50,982 nucleotides of DNA from Prevotella sp. (GCA_031285905.1 JAITVH010000066.1:1-50982); one strand, 5' to 3'; positions 1 to 8,088 are shown, counted from the stretch's first letter. Program-made: numbers and translations. The notes: generated by a model not told the origin, from the letters alone.

Positions 1-304
1 CATACTTCACAATATCCCCATCGTTCAGATACCGTTGGTTCTCAAACAAAGTATCATGCATCTCCCAAAACTTACCCTGCAATCCCGCAGCCTCCGATGC
101 TAAGGCAGCATGAAGGGCATATTCGTGCAAATCGGTCAACGGAAAGTTCCTGAAAACAAATTTCAGATTATCGCCCATTTTCTCCTGGATATCTTTTATT
201 ATATAGTATGCTTTTCCACAGTATGGGCATTGGTAATCGCCATACTCTATCAGTTCCACGGGAGCGTTTGGTTTTCCTTGTACATGATCGTCTTTAAAAG
301 CCAT
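1..304 (-). CDS. DsbA-family thioredoxin-fold protein (partial, 5' part only)
   Basis: Reading the complement from the ATG at 304 gives about 101 residues that run off the left edge of the window, so the 3' part is missing. The start MAFKDDHVQGKPNAPVELIE is followed by YGDYQCPYCG, placing a CPYC redox motif at about residues 26-29, as in DsbA-like Thioredoxin_4 proteins. Later text (FRNFPL, LHEYALHAALASEA, KFWEMHDTLFENQ) also fits that family, whose members oxidise, reduce or isomerise thiols or act as formate/arsenate-type oxidoreductases. I see no signal peptide, so a cytoplasmic role is more likely than a periplasmic one. It reads away from the next gene and looks like a normal host gene. 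Confidence 0.85.
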   Translation of the reverse strand, partial: MAFKDDHVQGKPNAPVELIEYGDYQCPYCGKAYYIIKDIQEKMGDNLKFVFRNFPLTDLHEYALHAALASEAAGLQGKFWEMHDTLFENQRYLNDGDIVKY

Positions 305-554
305 AGTCTTTCTTTTTTATGTTATATAAAGTTAAAACAAGGAAGTATAAAGATTTGTTTTTGTTAATCTCTTTCATATTCCAAAAGAGACACTACTAAT
401 TTACAATCTGCGACTCACATTAAAAACATATTTTCTACTGTTATTACAATCTTTTTTTTACATTTGGGAGAAATTAACAAATTAAAAAATCTTATTTAAC
501 CCTCAGCTAATAAAGTTTATTCTTATTTCTAATATCATTTAATAAAGGGAAAAC

Positions 555-1043
555 ATGATGAAACAAATAGTATTTCTGGCCTTCCTGTTATTTATCTCGT
601 GTGGACAAAATAACAAAAAGAGTGAAGCATCTGTAAATTCGGCTTCTACACAAGATATTAATAACGAAGATGAGGCCCGTATCTCAAGTGCCTTGAAGTT
701 TATAAACACTTACGTTACCTCATCCGCCGACAGGGATGAATGGGTGAAATCCAGTGATATGGTAACCGAATCTTTCAAGGTTGAATACCAAAGAATAATA
801 GATGAAGCAAAAGCAAAAGACCCTGAACTCGGCCTTGGCTTCGATCCCATCCTCAATGCCCAGGATTATCCTGATCAGGGATTTGAGCTGGAATCCCTTG
901 GCGACGAGGACAATTATATCTTTCTGAAGGGAAAAGATGTAGAGCAGTTTAAAGTTATAGTTAAGGTTGTAAAAAAGGACGACAAGTGGCTTGTTGATGG
1001 ATCGGGGATAATAAATATCCCAGAAAGCCTTACTAAAAAATAG
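555..1043 (+). CDS. DUF3828-like lipoprotein
   Basis: This 162-residue protein has a lipoprotein signal peptide, MMKQIVFLAFLLFISCGQ, with the likely lipidated Cys at residue 16. A second ATG one codon downstream is equally good. The mature part starts with a polar Asn/Ser/Glu-rich linker. It then has the layout of YbjP/YqhG-like DUF3828 proteins: an ALKFINTYV helix, a YQRIIDEA helix, 'DPILNAQDYPDQGFE', and a C-terminal strand pair around VIVKVVKKDDKWLVDG. The molecular function of that family is not established. A strong terminator follows at once. It is the last clearly host-type gene before the virion gene block. Confidence 0.75.
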   Translation: MMKQIVFLAFLLFISCGQNNKKSEASVNSASTQDINNEDEARISSALKFINTYVTSSADRDEWVKSSDMVTESFKVEYQRIIDEAKAKDPELGLGFDPILNAQDYPDQGFELESLGDEDNYIFLKGKDVEQFKVIVKVVKKDDKWLVDGSGIINIPESLTKK

Positions 1044-1070
1044 AGTCCTGTTTCTGACAAGAAATATGAA

Positions 1071-1099
1071 GAGGTTGTCTAATTGGGCAGCCTCTTTTT
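1071..1099 (+). terminator. Intrinsic terminator after the DUF3828-like gene
   Basis: The arms gaggttgtct and gggcagcctc pair over ten positions, with three G-U wobbles, around an AATT loop, and are followed by TTTTT. It lies 27 bases after the stop at 1043. It insulates the virion gene block from transcription coming from the left. Confidence 0.8.
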
Positions 1100-1310
1100 C
1101 TTTGATTTTTCTTTCCGTATCCAAAAAGATACACAATATGTACACATTCTTATGCATATCCCGTACACATAACGATGCACAAATTGATGCCTATACTAAA
1201 AACAAGATTAAAACTAAATAAGAAAAAGAAAATATATAAAAGAAAAAGAATTTTACAGCTTTCTATCATCGATTTATTGACATATCGGCATATCAGTCCA
1301 TTTAATTTTT
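1100..1310. other. Spacer ahead of the virion gene block
   Basis: This AT-rich stretch lies between the terminator and the T-run/CGAATTTATCTATAC element. The open reading of about 60 codons that starts at 1175 is low-complexity, Lys-rich, and runs straight through the regulatory element, so I do not call it a gene. The string atcggcatat at 1284-1293 also occurs upstream of the large tail protein gene (10758-10767), where it may be part of the same upstream region. I found no tRNA, integrase or obvious attachment repeat here. Confidence 0.5.
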
Positions 1311-1338
1311 CATCTTTTTTTTTCGAATTTATCTATAC
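1311..1338 (+). promoter_or_regulatory. Shared promoter-like element, copy 1 (portal)
   Basis: CATC, nine Ts and CGAATTTATCTATAC make a 28-base string that recurs exactly upstream of the tape measure gene at 8089-8116. The element ends 29 bases before the portal ATG. It does not match the usual Bacteroidota TAnnTTTG -7 box. A phage-type or alternative-sigma promoter, or an operator, fits better. The function is inferred from recurrence and position. Confidence 0.75.
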
Positions 1339-1367
1339 TCAGTTAAACATTAAAAACTCATGAAAAT

Positions 1368-2462
1368 ATGGACAATAAACAATCGAAAGACTACACCGTT
1401 ATCAAGTTGTCGGAAACGGTAAAAAGCTATCCCACCTTTACACGCAACACCAAAGGATGGATCAACTACGACCGCGACAACCTGCTACCGCAGCACATCA
1501 TCGAGCTCAACAACGAATCGGCCATCAACAAGGCTGTGATAGACAACAAAGTGACTTACATCTGCGGGGCGGGTGTCAGCGATGGTGAGTATTACGGACA
1601 ACCAAATCCCAACGATGACTGGGATATGCTGATCGAAAAAATATCGAAAGATTATGTGACCTTCGGTGGTTACTGTTTTCAGGCAATACTCAACGAGAAC
1701 GGTAAGACTGTCAGCCTCTACCACACCGACTTCAGCAAGATACGCATAGGGCAGGTCAACGAATACGGCATTCCGCTCAGTTTCTTCCTTGCCAACGACT
1801 GGCGCAGGATATACGGCAAATATGCTCCTGTGGAAATCAGGGCATATGGCAGTGAAGAAATGCAGAAAGGCGTACCTTATCTGTTCTACTACAAGGATTA
1901 TGAGCCAAGCCTCGACTATTATCCTGTGCCCCAATACTATTCGGCACTGAACTATATCGAAGCCGACGGGCTGCTGGGGCGATTTTATCGCAACTCTATC
2001 AACAACGGATTCGTACCTTCTACCATCATCACCATGCCGAGCAACCCCACCGAGACGCAGAAAGAACAGTTCCAGCGCGATATAGAGAACAGCTATGCAG
2101 GTACAAACGGTGCAAACAGCATTGTCGTACTATGGGGCGAAAGCCAGGAAGTAAAGCCCGTGGTAACCTCATATACCGCCAGCAACAATGCCGACCTGTA
2201 CAACAATGTGGACGAAATCATCTTCCAGAAAATCATCTCGGCACACCGCCTCACCTCTCCTACCCTTGCCGGGCTGTCCGGATCGGGCAATTTGTCGGGC
2301 AATGCTAACGAGATCATCAATGCGTATGTGCTCTACAACCAGACTGTAATACGCCAACTGAGACGCAAAATACTGGATACACTCAGTATTTTCACCGTCA
2401 ACAACGGCTATGCACGGCTAACAGTGGACGATCTGGATATAACAAAGCAACTGGCCTCCTGA
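1368..2462 (+). CDS. Phage portal protein
   Basis: This 364-residue protein resembles portal proteins of Bacteroides-type siphoviruses. The portal forms the dodecameric ring at one capsid vertex through which DNA passes. Family-like features are GWINYDRDNLLPQHIIELNN near the N-terminus, an early-middle stretch GGYCFQAILNENGKTVSLYH (about 97-116), and the C-terminal half SAHRLTSPTLAGLSG followed by NAYVLYNQTVIRQLRRKILD, which corresponds to the portal stem/wing helices. It is somewhat short for a portal, which usually runs 400-500 residues. The start at 1368 is chosen because it is in frame; an ATG at 1360 is out of frame. No terminase gene precedes it, which is unusual. It is followed on the other strand, four bases away, by a lipoprotein gene. 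Confidence 0.8.
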   Translation: MDNKQSKDYTVIKLSETVKSYPTFTRNTKGWINYDRDNLLPQHIIELNNESAINKAVIDNKVTYICGAGVSDGEYYGQPNPNDDWDMLIEKISKDYVTFGGYCFQAILNENGKTVSLYHTDFSKIRIGQVNEYGIPLSFFLANDWRRIYGKYAPVEIRAYGSEEMQKGVPYLFYYKDYEPSLDYYPVPQYYSALNYIEADGLLGRFYRNSINNGFVPSTIITMPSNPTETQKEQFQRDIENSYAGTNGANSIVVLWGESQEVKPVVTSYTASNNADLYNNVDEIIFQKIISAHRLTSPTLAGLSGSGNLSGNANEIINAYVLYNQTVIRQLRRKILDTLSIFTVNNGYARLTVDDLDITKQLAS

Positions 2463-2466
2463 ATGA

Positions 2467-2805
2467 CTAGTTAAGAGAATTAGGATGAGGAGGCACCGGC
2501 GGTATCAGCGTGGGATCTTCAAAGTGCAACTCTACCAGTCTGCCATCAAGGAAATGTGCATAATAGTATTCATGACCTTCCAGTATGTTGGTATTAATAA
2601 AGCGTAGGATTTCCAGATTCCCCTGTTCTGTTTGCACCAGCGACATCACCCGGAAGTCTTTGCCTATCCTGTTGATAACATCCTGCCGGTTCATTCCCAG
2701 TTGCACCTGTTGCACGCGTGTTTGCATAGTAGCACCGCACGATGCCAGTACAATACAGAAAAGAGCAGCAATGGCAATTCTTTTTAAGGATTCGATCTTT
2801 TTCAT
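2467..2805 (-). CDS. Small BamE/SmpA-like lipoprotein
   Basis: This 112-residue lipoprotein has signal peptide MKKIESLKRIAIAALFCIVL ending in a lipobox with Cys at residue 23 (LASCG). The mature region QVQLGMNRQDVINRIGKDFR has the helix-turn layout of SmpA/BamE domains. It is followed by a beta segment with 'EILRFINT', YYYAHFLDGRLVELHFEDP and a Pro-rich tail. BamE-like proteins are periplasmic adaptors of the outer membrane, but the family is broad and I claim only the fold. It faces the portal gene end to end with four bases between the two stops, and so belongs to the minus-strand set interleaved with virion genes. Nothing in it is phage-like. Confidence 0.7.
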   Translation of the reverse strand: MKKIESLKRIAIAALFCIVLASCGATMQTRVQQVQLGMNRQDVINRIGKDFRVMSLVQTEQGNLEILRFINTNILEGHEYYYAHFLDGRLVELHFEDPTLIPPVPPHPNSLN

Positions 2806-2953
2806 AGCTATATTCTATTTAGTGTGTCTTATTAGAAAAGACCTACAAAAATAGTATAAGTTTAAGAACAAAACTGACTATTAACCAAAAGAAACAATTG
2901 AATATCACCATTACGAAATAAGTGATAACATAAGCAAAAAAAACAAAAACAGT

Positions 2954-3490
2954 ATGATACAAATACCATTAATCACTGAAAAGCTGTTTAAACAGCACTC
3001 CCCGGTAACAACCAATACCGACATCACCGAGTTTGTGCCCTACATCAGTATTGCGCAGGAATTGCATATTGCCCCCTTATTGGGTGAAACCCTGATAAGC
3101 GAACTGAAAGATCAAATCGCCGGAAACAGCCTCACTGCCGAAAACAGCGACCTGATACTCAAAATGGCACCTGCACTGTCGTTCTATGCCGTTTATCAGG
3201 CATTGCCGTTCCATTGGGCAACTATTGTAAACAAGGGCATCACTATCCGCGAAAGTGAAAACAGCAAGGGTGTCAACATCAACGACATTGCACAGCTTCG
3301 CCGCTGGATAAAAGACGATGCGCAGCTACTCGCCACACAGCTTATTGCTTTCCTTTGCCAATGTAGAAACAATTACCCATTGTGGCTTCCACCGAGCAAT
3401 TGCTGCAACAAGGCTATAGGCGAAGATAAAAGCCAAATCGGTTTTGATAGCGGCTTCTACTTCCCGAAGAAAAAGAAAGGTTGTTGCTGA
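2954..3490 (+). CDS. Head-tail connector-like protein (DUF6712-type)
   Basis: This 178-residue, mostly helical protein has the look of the connector/adaptor proteins found next to capsid genes in Bacteroidota phages. It starts MIQIPLITEKLFKQHSPVTT, then has TEFVPYISIAQELHIAPLLG, a typical adaptor first helix pair, and later ALSFYAVYQALPF and NINDIAQLRRWIKDDAQLLA. Such proteins join the portal to the tail. The C-terminus ends in KKKKGCC. It lacks the shared CGAATTTATCTATAC element, so its promoter is unclear; it may depend on the portal transcript reading through the minus-strand lipoprotein gene. A strong terminator follows. Confidence 0.6.
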   Translation: MIQIPLITEKLFKQHSPVTTNTDITEFVPYISIAQELHIAPLLGETLISELKDQIAGNSLTAENSDLILKMAPALSFYAVYQALPFHWATIVNKGITIRESENSKGVNINDIAQLRRWIKDDAQLLATQLIAFLCQCRNNYPLWLPPSNCCNKAIGEDKSQIGFDSGFYFPKKKKGCC

Positions 3491-3537
3491 AAGAGAAAAG
3501 CTCTATATTAATAAGAAGCAAAAGTTCACTAAAACAG

Positions 3538-3572
3538 AAAGGAGGAAAGTAAATCATACTTTCCTCCTTTTT
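3538..3572. terminator. Bidirectional terminator
   Basis: A perfect 14-bp stem (aaaggaggaaagta / tactttcctccttt) with a five-base loop ends in TTTTT on the + strand. The A-rich left arm gives a U-run on the complement. It lies between the convergent connector gene and the 3619-4335 gene and can stop transcription from both. Confidence 0.85.
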
Positions 3573-3618
3573 CAAATAAATAATGAACAAACTAACTTTT
3601 AAATACTTTAATTACAAA

Positions 3619-4335
3619 TTACACTAAAGCATAGAGCCCGTATCTGTCATCATCTGAAATATAACCAAGTAGATTATTCCTATAATCATATACGTAGTTA
3701 TTCGAAATTGAGATGCTCTTATCCGGATTAGGGTTCTTTTCTTTTAGTATTGTCAATAGTTTAGTCGTAGTACGATTTTTAGGGAAATTTAATAAAGCCC
3801 GTCGTAAAACGCCTCCGCCATTATTTATCAAAATACCTCTCATTACACTGAATGATTTCCAGAAATTTTTCCTGTTTTCTTCATAGACAAAAAACGGATC
3901 ATCCGGCGCTAAAGAACCTGACAGATTAACGGCTCTGGTACTTTGATATCCATACATACTATCATAATATATACCATACGCTGTATCCCATTCGGTTCCA
4001 AATGAAATATCACCAATAGTCCCACCATACCAATAACCATAATCCTCAGCATATGCCACCTTATTTTGAAAAACAGGTGTGTCGGAACCACTGCCGGAAC
4101 CACTGCCGGAGCTATTATTACCGGAACCACTGCCGGAACCCCAATCATCATTATCAGACTCCTTAGCCTCACAATGAAATCCATATACATTTTGCATCTG
4201 GCCTCCGCCTACATCAACATACTTATATCCCCAAAAACAGTTAAAATAAGCACCGTTTCCTGTTGTACTACTCATGGGAACAATAGTCCCATCTACACTA
4301 GCTTCATTGATTTTCAATTCATTTAATTGTTTCAT
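3619..4335 (-). CDS. Putative modified-peptide (RiPP-like) protein with Gly-Ser linker
   Basis: I do not recognise the full 238-residue protein. Its first 20 residues, MKQLNELKINEASVDGTIVP, resemble leaders of Bacteroidota natural-product precursors (MKxLxxLxIN pattern), although the usual Gly-Gly cleavage site is replaced by a TTGNGAYFNCFWGY stretch. Residues about 66-88 form a Gly-Ser linker. The C-terminal part is rich in Tyr and Gly (YAEDYGYWYGG, YGIYYDSMYGYQ), then basic, ending YDYRNNLLGYISDDDRYGLY. It has no secretion signal. It is divergent from a LanC-like gene and a glycosyltransferase gene, and both directions carry the same 15-base TGAATTTATCTATAG element. Together these suggest the substrate of that pair. 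A structural or adhesin-like protein remains possible. Confidence 0.45.
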   Translation of the reverse strand: MKQLNELKINEASVDGTIVPMSSTTGNGAYFNCFWGYKYVDVGGGQMQNVYGFHCEAKESDNDDWGSGSGSGNNSSGSGSGSGSDTPVFQNKVAYAEDYGYWYGGTIGDISFGTEWDTAYGIYYDSMYGYQSTRAVNLSGSLAPDDPFFVYEENRKNFWKSFSVMRGILINNGGGVLRRALLNFPKNRTTTKLLTILKEKNPNPDKSISISNNYVYDYRNNLLGYISDDDRYGLYALV

Positions 4336-4392
4336 TTTTTAATCAGTTTTTTTAATTAATAATAATTTTCTTTCTGTGATGGCCTTCACATA

Positions 4393-4407
4393 CTATAGAT
4401 AAATTCA
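4393..4407 (-). promoter_or_regulatory. Shared promoter-like element, copy 2 (minus strand)
   Basis: On the complement this reads TGAATTTATCTATAG after six Ts. It differs from the portal copy at the first and last base and is identical to the site facing the other way at 4559-4573. It ends 57 bases before the ATG at 4335. The 150 bases between the two sites are extremely AT-rich. Confidence 0.65.
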
Positions 4408-4558
4408 AAAAATTTTCTTTACGAATTTTAAACAAATATTTCGCAAAAAAACTTTTAATTACACTAAGAATCTAATAATAAGATAAATACAAAATAAAAA
4501 AAATATTTTTTTTTGTTATTTCTATCATTTTTCTATCATTTTTTTCATGAAAAAAAAA

Positions 4559-4573
4559 TGAATTTATCTATAG
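4559..4573 (+). promoter_or_regulatory. Shared promoter-like element, copy 3 (LanC-like gene)
   Basis: The sequence TGAATTTATCTATAG is the same 15-mer as the divergent copy 2. Here it follows an A-run instead of a T-run. It ends 29 bases before the ATG at 4603, the same spacing as the portal copy. This argues for that start and against an ATG at 4558 that would lie on the element itself. Confidence 0.65.
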
Positions 4574-4602
4574 ATAGAAACTTCATTAAAAACGATTTAC
4601 AA

Positions 4603-5289
4603 ATGGGAAAAGAAAAAGAACTTAAACGCATTGCCCAATACCTGTTGCTACATACCAGTGCAATTTCTAATATTGGGCTTCTACATGGTAAAATGGGTAT
4701 TTGTATATTTTTTTTCTACTATGCCAGGCATACTAAAAAAGAAGTATATAAAATGTACGCCGAAGATCTTCTAGACGAGATATATAGTGAAATAAACACA
4801 AATGTGCCTGCAAATTTCAGTAATGGGCTTTACGGTATTGGTTGGGGCATTAGATACCTGTCAGAAAATAAATTTGTAAAAGTCAATTCCGACATCGTGC
4901 TAAAAACTCTAGATCAGGCTGTTTTGGAACGTGATATACGACGGGTTACTGATTCTTCGCTAGACACCGGACTAAAGGGTATAACATATTATATTTTGAG
5001 CCGTTGCGCTGATGAAGATTCAGTATTTGCAAAAACAAATTTCCGGTATCTGAATGATTTATTATCAACATTGAAAAGTGTAAAAACCGATGAAGAAATG
5101 ACTGCATTAATTAGCTCACTGGAGCGATTTATTTCGGAAGGGAAATTACCCAAATTCGATCTGTTTTTAAGAAAAATGATAAAAAACACTCGCGTATCCA
5201 AATGGGATATATGGGAGAGTCCCCGTCCGGTTGGCATTATCAACAATGGTTTTGCCGGTATTGGCCTTAGAATGTTAAACGTTATATAA
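4603..5289 (+). CDS. Short LanC-like protein
   Basis: This 228-residue protein has the repeated Gly-rich hairpins of the LanC alpha/alpha barrel: LLHGKMGICIFFFYYARH near residue 26, ANFSNGLYGIGWGIRYLSEN near 70, and PVGIINNGFAGIGLRML at the C-terminus. Real LanC cyclases are about 400 residues and bind zinc through Cys-Cys-His motifs, which I cannot find here. So it may be a scaffold or degenerate modification partner rather than a cyclase. I chose the start at 4603 because the shared promoter-like element covers upstream in-frame ATGs at 4513 and 4558; those would add 15-30 residues. It sits nine bases before the glycosyltransferase gene and is surely co-transcribed with it. Confidence 0.65.
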   Translation: MGKEKELKRIAQYLLLHTSAISNIGLLHGKMGICIFFFYYARHTKKEVYKMYAEDLLDEIYSEINTNVPANFSNGLYGIGWGIRYLSENKFVKVNSDIVLKTLDQAVLERDIRRVTDSSLDTGLKGITYYILSRCADEDSVFAKTNFRYLNDLLSTLKSVKTDEEMTALISSLERFISEGKLPKFDLFLRKMIKNTRVSKWDIWESPRPVGIINNGFAGIGLRMLNVI

Positions 5290-5298
5290 ATATTTGTG

Positions 5299-6540
5299 AT
5301 GAAAAAGAGAAAAGTTTATATCTTCAACAGAGCCAGTCGCGCAGCAGCTTATGGCATCGGTACTTATATCGAACAATATATAAAATGTTTTAAAGACAGT
5401 AGCCTCGACTTCGGAATTATTAATTTATCTGACAAAAACAAAGAAGTACAGATAGAAAAAAAGAATGGTTATCAGGAAATATGGATACCGTCACCGGGCG
5501 ATCCCAGAAGGCCTGAGAATAATAAAAACTATGCCCGCAATGCCGTCTATCTTCTAAAAGACATAATAGGTCAGGATAAAAACACAGAATATATCTTCCA
5601 TCTGAATTTTATGGGAGATCATCAATTAGTTTACTACCTGAAAAAAATGTTTCAGTGCAAAGTTGTGCTTGTCACACATTACGCCGGTTGGGATTTTGCC
5701 CTTAATGGCGATAATAAAAAACTACAAAAAATACTTGCAGACAAAAGCCTGAAAAGAAAAGATAAACACGAGGCCGATATCCTAAATGAAATACAGACCG
5801 ATAAAAAGACAATTCTTGAAAGCGATCATTTTGTCTGTGTATCCCAATATATGCTCGATTTGTTCAAGAAAACGATGGATATTGGTGAAACGCCTTATTC
5901 AGTCGTTCACAATGCCCTGCAAGATACTTATAAAGACCTTACCCAAGAGGAAAAGACAGCAATCCGCCTCAAGTACCACATCGCGCCCGATACCAAATTA
6001 TTGCTCTATGCAGGACGGCTCGACCCGATGAAGGGCATATCCTACCTGCTCGATGCTTTCAGAAAAGTGTTAGAGCAAGATGCCAATGTACAGCTAATAA
6101 TGGCAGGTGACGGCGACTACAACCGATGGATGAAAGAGGCGGGCGATTGCTGGTCTAAGATATCCTTTACAGGAAGACTCGATAAAGAACAATTGTATGA
6201 CCTGTACAATATTGCAGATATGGGTCTTGTCACATCCATGTGCGAACCTTTCGGCCTGGTGGCTATAGAGATGATGATGCATGGACTTCCGGTAATAGCT
6301 TCGGATGCCGGAGGACTTACCGAAATTATCGACAATGACGTTTCGGGCCTGAGAGTTCCTATAATAGAGAAGAAAGGCGAACGGAAACTGGATACTGATG
6401 TTCTGACAGAAAAGATAGAACTGTTACTCAACAATCCTGAATTGAGAAAAAGGATTGGAGCAAACGGGCGAGAAAAGTTTCTGGAACAGTATGAGTTATC
6501 TGTATTCAAAGAAAATATGATGAGTGTTTATAATAAATAA
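5299..6540 (+). CDS. GT4-family glycosyltransferase, probably peptide-cluster associated
   Basis: This 413-residue GT-B fold enzyme transfers a sugar from a nucleotide-sugar donor. The C-terminal domain shows the GT4 signature: LYAGRLDPMKGISYLLDAF (about 236-254), with Arg240 and Lys245 placed for donor phosphates, then EPFGLVAIE (316-324), the EX7E motif, and LPVIASDAGG. The N-terminal acceptor domain includes RAAAYGIGTYIEQY. The layout resembles glycosyltransferases that accompany natural-product precursors in Bacteroidota (TIGR04157-like, from memory). I start at ATG 5299 rather than the GTG just before it. It directly follows the LanC-like gene, so the acceptor may be the divergently encoded peptide; that is inference. 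No transporter or radical SAM gene is nearby. Confidence 0.85.
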   Translation: MKKRKVYIFNRASRAAAYGIGTYIEQYIKCFKDSSLDFGIINLSDKNKEVQIEKKNGYQEIWIPSPGDPRRPENNKNYARNAVYLLKDIIGQDKNTEYIFHLNFMGDHQLVYYLKKMFQCKVVLVTHYAGWDFALNGDNKKLQKILADKSLKRKDKHEADILNEIQTDKKTILESDHFVCVSQYMLDLFKKTMDIGETPYSVVHNALQDTYKDLTQEEKTAIRLKYHIAPDTKLLLYAGRLDPMKGISYLLDAFRKVLEQDANVQLIMAGDGDYNRWMKEAGDCWSKISFTGRLDKEQLYDLYNIADMGLVTSMCEPFGLVAIEMMMHGLPVIASDAGGLTEIIDNDVSGLRVPIIEKKGERKLDTDVLTEKIELLLNNPELRKRIGANGREKFLEQYELSVFKENMMSVYNK

Positions 6541-6573
6541 TTTTTAATTTAATTTAGTTTATGCTGTAGACTA

Positions 6574-6606
6574 GCTTCCCCTGCGCTGCGATAGTGCGGG
6601 GGAAGT
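6574..6606 (+). terminator. Terminator after the glycosyltransferase gene
   Basis: The arms cttcccctgc and gtgcgggggaag pair over ten positions with one G-U wobble, followed by TTATTTATAT. It closes the LanC-like/glycosyltransferase operon and lies just before the convergent gene ending at 6629. Confidence 0.7.
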
Positions 6607-6628
6607 TATTTATATATTAGTACAGTAT

Positions 6629-7519
6629 TCAGAGTTGGAGTGGTGCTTGTATAAAACCCATAAACTCTTTGTATCCGGCCTCGAAATAAAAGTAATCGAA
6701 TACCTCATCCGACCACATGATATCCATCACATCCTTTTTTATCTCGATAGCATTGTCAACATTCCTGGCCTGAAAAAAATTATCCTGGGGAATGTATCGC
6801 CCGCCCATATAATGGGTATTGGCCTCGAAAATAAAGAAACGTACCTTCTCCCTGTTTTCGTCTATCTCAAATTTGATAATAAGTTTATTTCTGTCCCTGA
6901 ATGGAACTTTTTTCTCCCGTACTTTTTTCTGCATTTCCGCTATTTTATCTTCCTGCCGCAACTTTGCCGCCCTATTCAGGTTCCTGATATACTCATTAAT
7001 TTCATTTGCCCTACGGGACTTGTGGACATCAGACTCACTCATGTTTGCAGGATAAATCACTGGTTCTATCAGTTCTGTCTTCTGCTTTTCCAAAATATCC
7101 AGATAGAGAACATTATAGTCATCATTCAGCTTCAGCATTTCGGTTTTGTACTGCTCAGGGTCGAGCATGTAGATAAGGTAATTCTTATCCTTATCTGTCC
7201 AGCGCTCTGTCGAGTCTTTCTCGTAATGAAAATGGATTGCCAGTTCGCACGTTTTTCTCAGATAAAGGTATTTCTTTCCGTCGAGCAAAGCTGTGCCGAA
7301 TTCCAGTTTATCGAAGTTATCCAGGTTTACGATCTCTCTTCTTTTACTTACCCAATTCTCCTTCTCAAAGTCGTAGATTCTTCCCGTTGCCCTGTCCAGT
7401 TTGACTTTGGGCTTTTCCATCCTCACCGATGCATCCCATCCGTCCGTCTCGTATATCTGGGCATTCAGATATACCGGCAGAATGTAGCATATGGTAAAAA
7501 CGGCTATTAGTTTCCACAT
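6629..7519 (-). CDS. Secreted protein of unknown function
   Basis: I do not recognise this 296-residue protein. It starts MWKLIAVFTICYILPVYLNA, a signal peptide with probable cleavage before QIYETDGW. An upstream TTG at 7528 would add three residues and is less likely. The middle, about residues 140-215, is highly charged and helical (RRANEINEYIRNLNRAAKLR, then KKVREKKVPFRDR). The ends are beta-rich. No transmembrane helix follows the signal, so it is probably periplasmic. It is one of the minus-strand genes interleaved with virion genes and carries no phage signature. Confidence 0.6.
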   Translation of the reverse strand: MWKLIAVFTICYILPVYLNAQIYETDGWDASVRMEKPKVKLDRATGRIYDFEKENWVSKRREIVNLDNFDKLEFGTALLDGKKYLYLRKTCELAIHFHYEKDSTERWTDKDKNYLIYMLDPEQYKTEMLKLNDDYNVLYLDILEKQKTELIEPVIYPANMSESDVHKSRRANEINEYIRNLNRAAKLRQEDKIAEMQKKVREKKVPFRDRNKLIIKFEIDENREKVRFFIFEANTHYMGGRYIPQDNFFQARNVDNAIEIKKDVMDIMWSDEVFDYFYFEAGYKEFMGFIQAPLQL

Positions 7520-7659
7520 AATACACAATTTAAGGTAAAATAAAAATATTAGGATAAATATAGGAAAAAAGCGAATAGGTGATTTATAAGAAAAGTGAAT
7601 AATACAAAAATTATCTATTGAGTTGATGGAGAAAGGGGGATTAGATTTATCAAAAAGGA

Positions 7660-8016
7660 TTATGAGGGTCTAATGGTATATACTACATCTCCAAATGAAG
7701 AAGAGCCTTTTCTTACTTCATAATTGTCTCCATCAGGTCTAATGGTATATACTACTTTCCCATACACAGACCAGCCTTCTTTGATCTCATAATTAGCTCT
7801 ATCAGGTTTAATAGTATAAACTAAATCTCCATGCACAGACGAATCTTCTTTGGCTTCATAATTATCTCCATCTGGTCTGATTGTATATATTACATCATTC
7901 CATTTCGAAGTTCCAGCTTTGACTTCATAGCTCGTATTGGATGAACTATAATTATAATTTCCACACATCACAAATCCAAAAGAAATAATTATCAGAATAT
8001 AAATTGCCTTTTTCAT
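7660..8016 (-). CDS. Small repeat lipoprotein, beta-flower-like
   Basis: This 118-residue protein has a lipoprotein signal (MKKAIYILIIISFGFVMCGN, Cys at about 18). The mature part is built of 23-residue repeats of the pattern VxYTIRPDGDNYEVKEGSSxxGD: three full copies from about residue 45 and a final VVYTIRPS. The repeat length and the YTI-P-Y core match the 23-residue repeats of the larger protein at 9977-10642, so the two are probably related. Such repeats look like small closed beta structures named 4- or 5-fold beta-flower proteins in Bacteroidota; I recall this family but cannot confirm it. It is divergent from the tape measure gene. Confidence 0.7.
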   Translation of the reverse strand: MKKAIYILIIISFGFVMCGNYNYSSSNTSYEVKAGTSKWNDVIYTIRPDGDNYEAKEDSSVHGDLVYTIKPDRANYEIKEGWSVYGKVVYTIRPDGDNYEVRKGSSSFGDVVYTIRPS

Positions 8017-8088
8017 GATTATTACTTTTTAGTTTACATCACATATATAAATATAGACCTTTTTATTAACACTTAGTTTAAAATCTTT

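Noticed and set aside
1175..1363. 62-codon + frame before the portal gene
   Set aside because: Lys-rich low-complexity text that runs through the promoter-like element; no domain.
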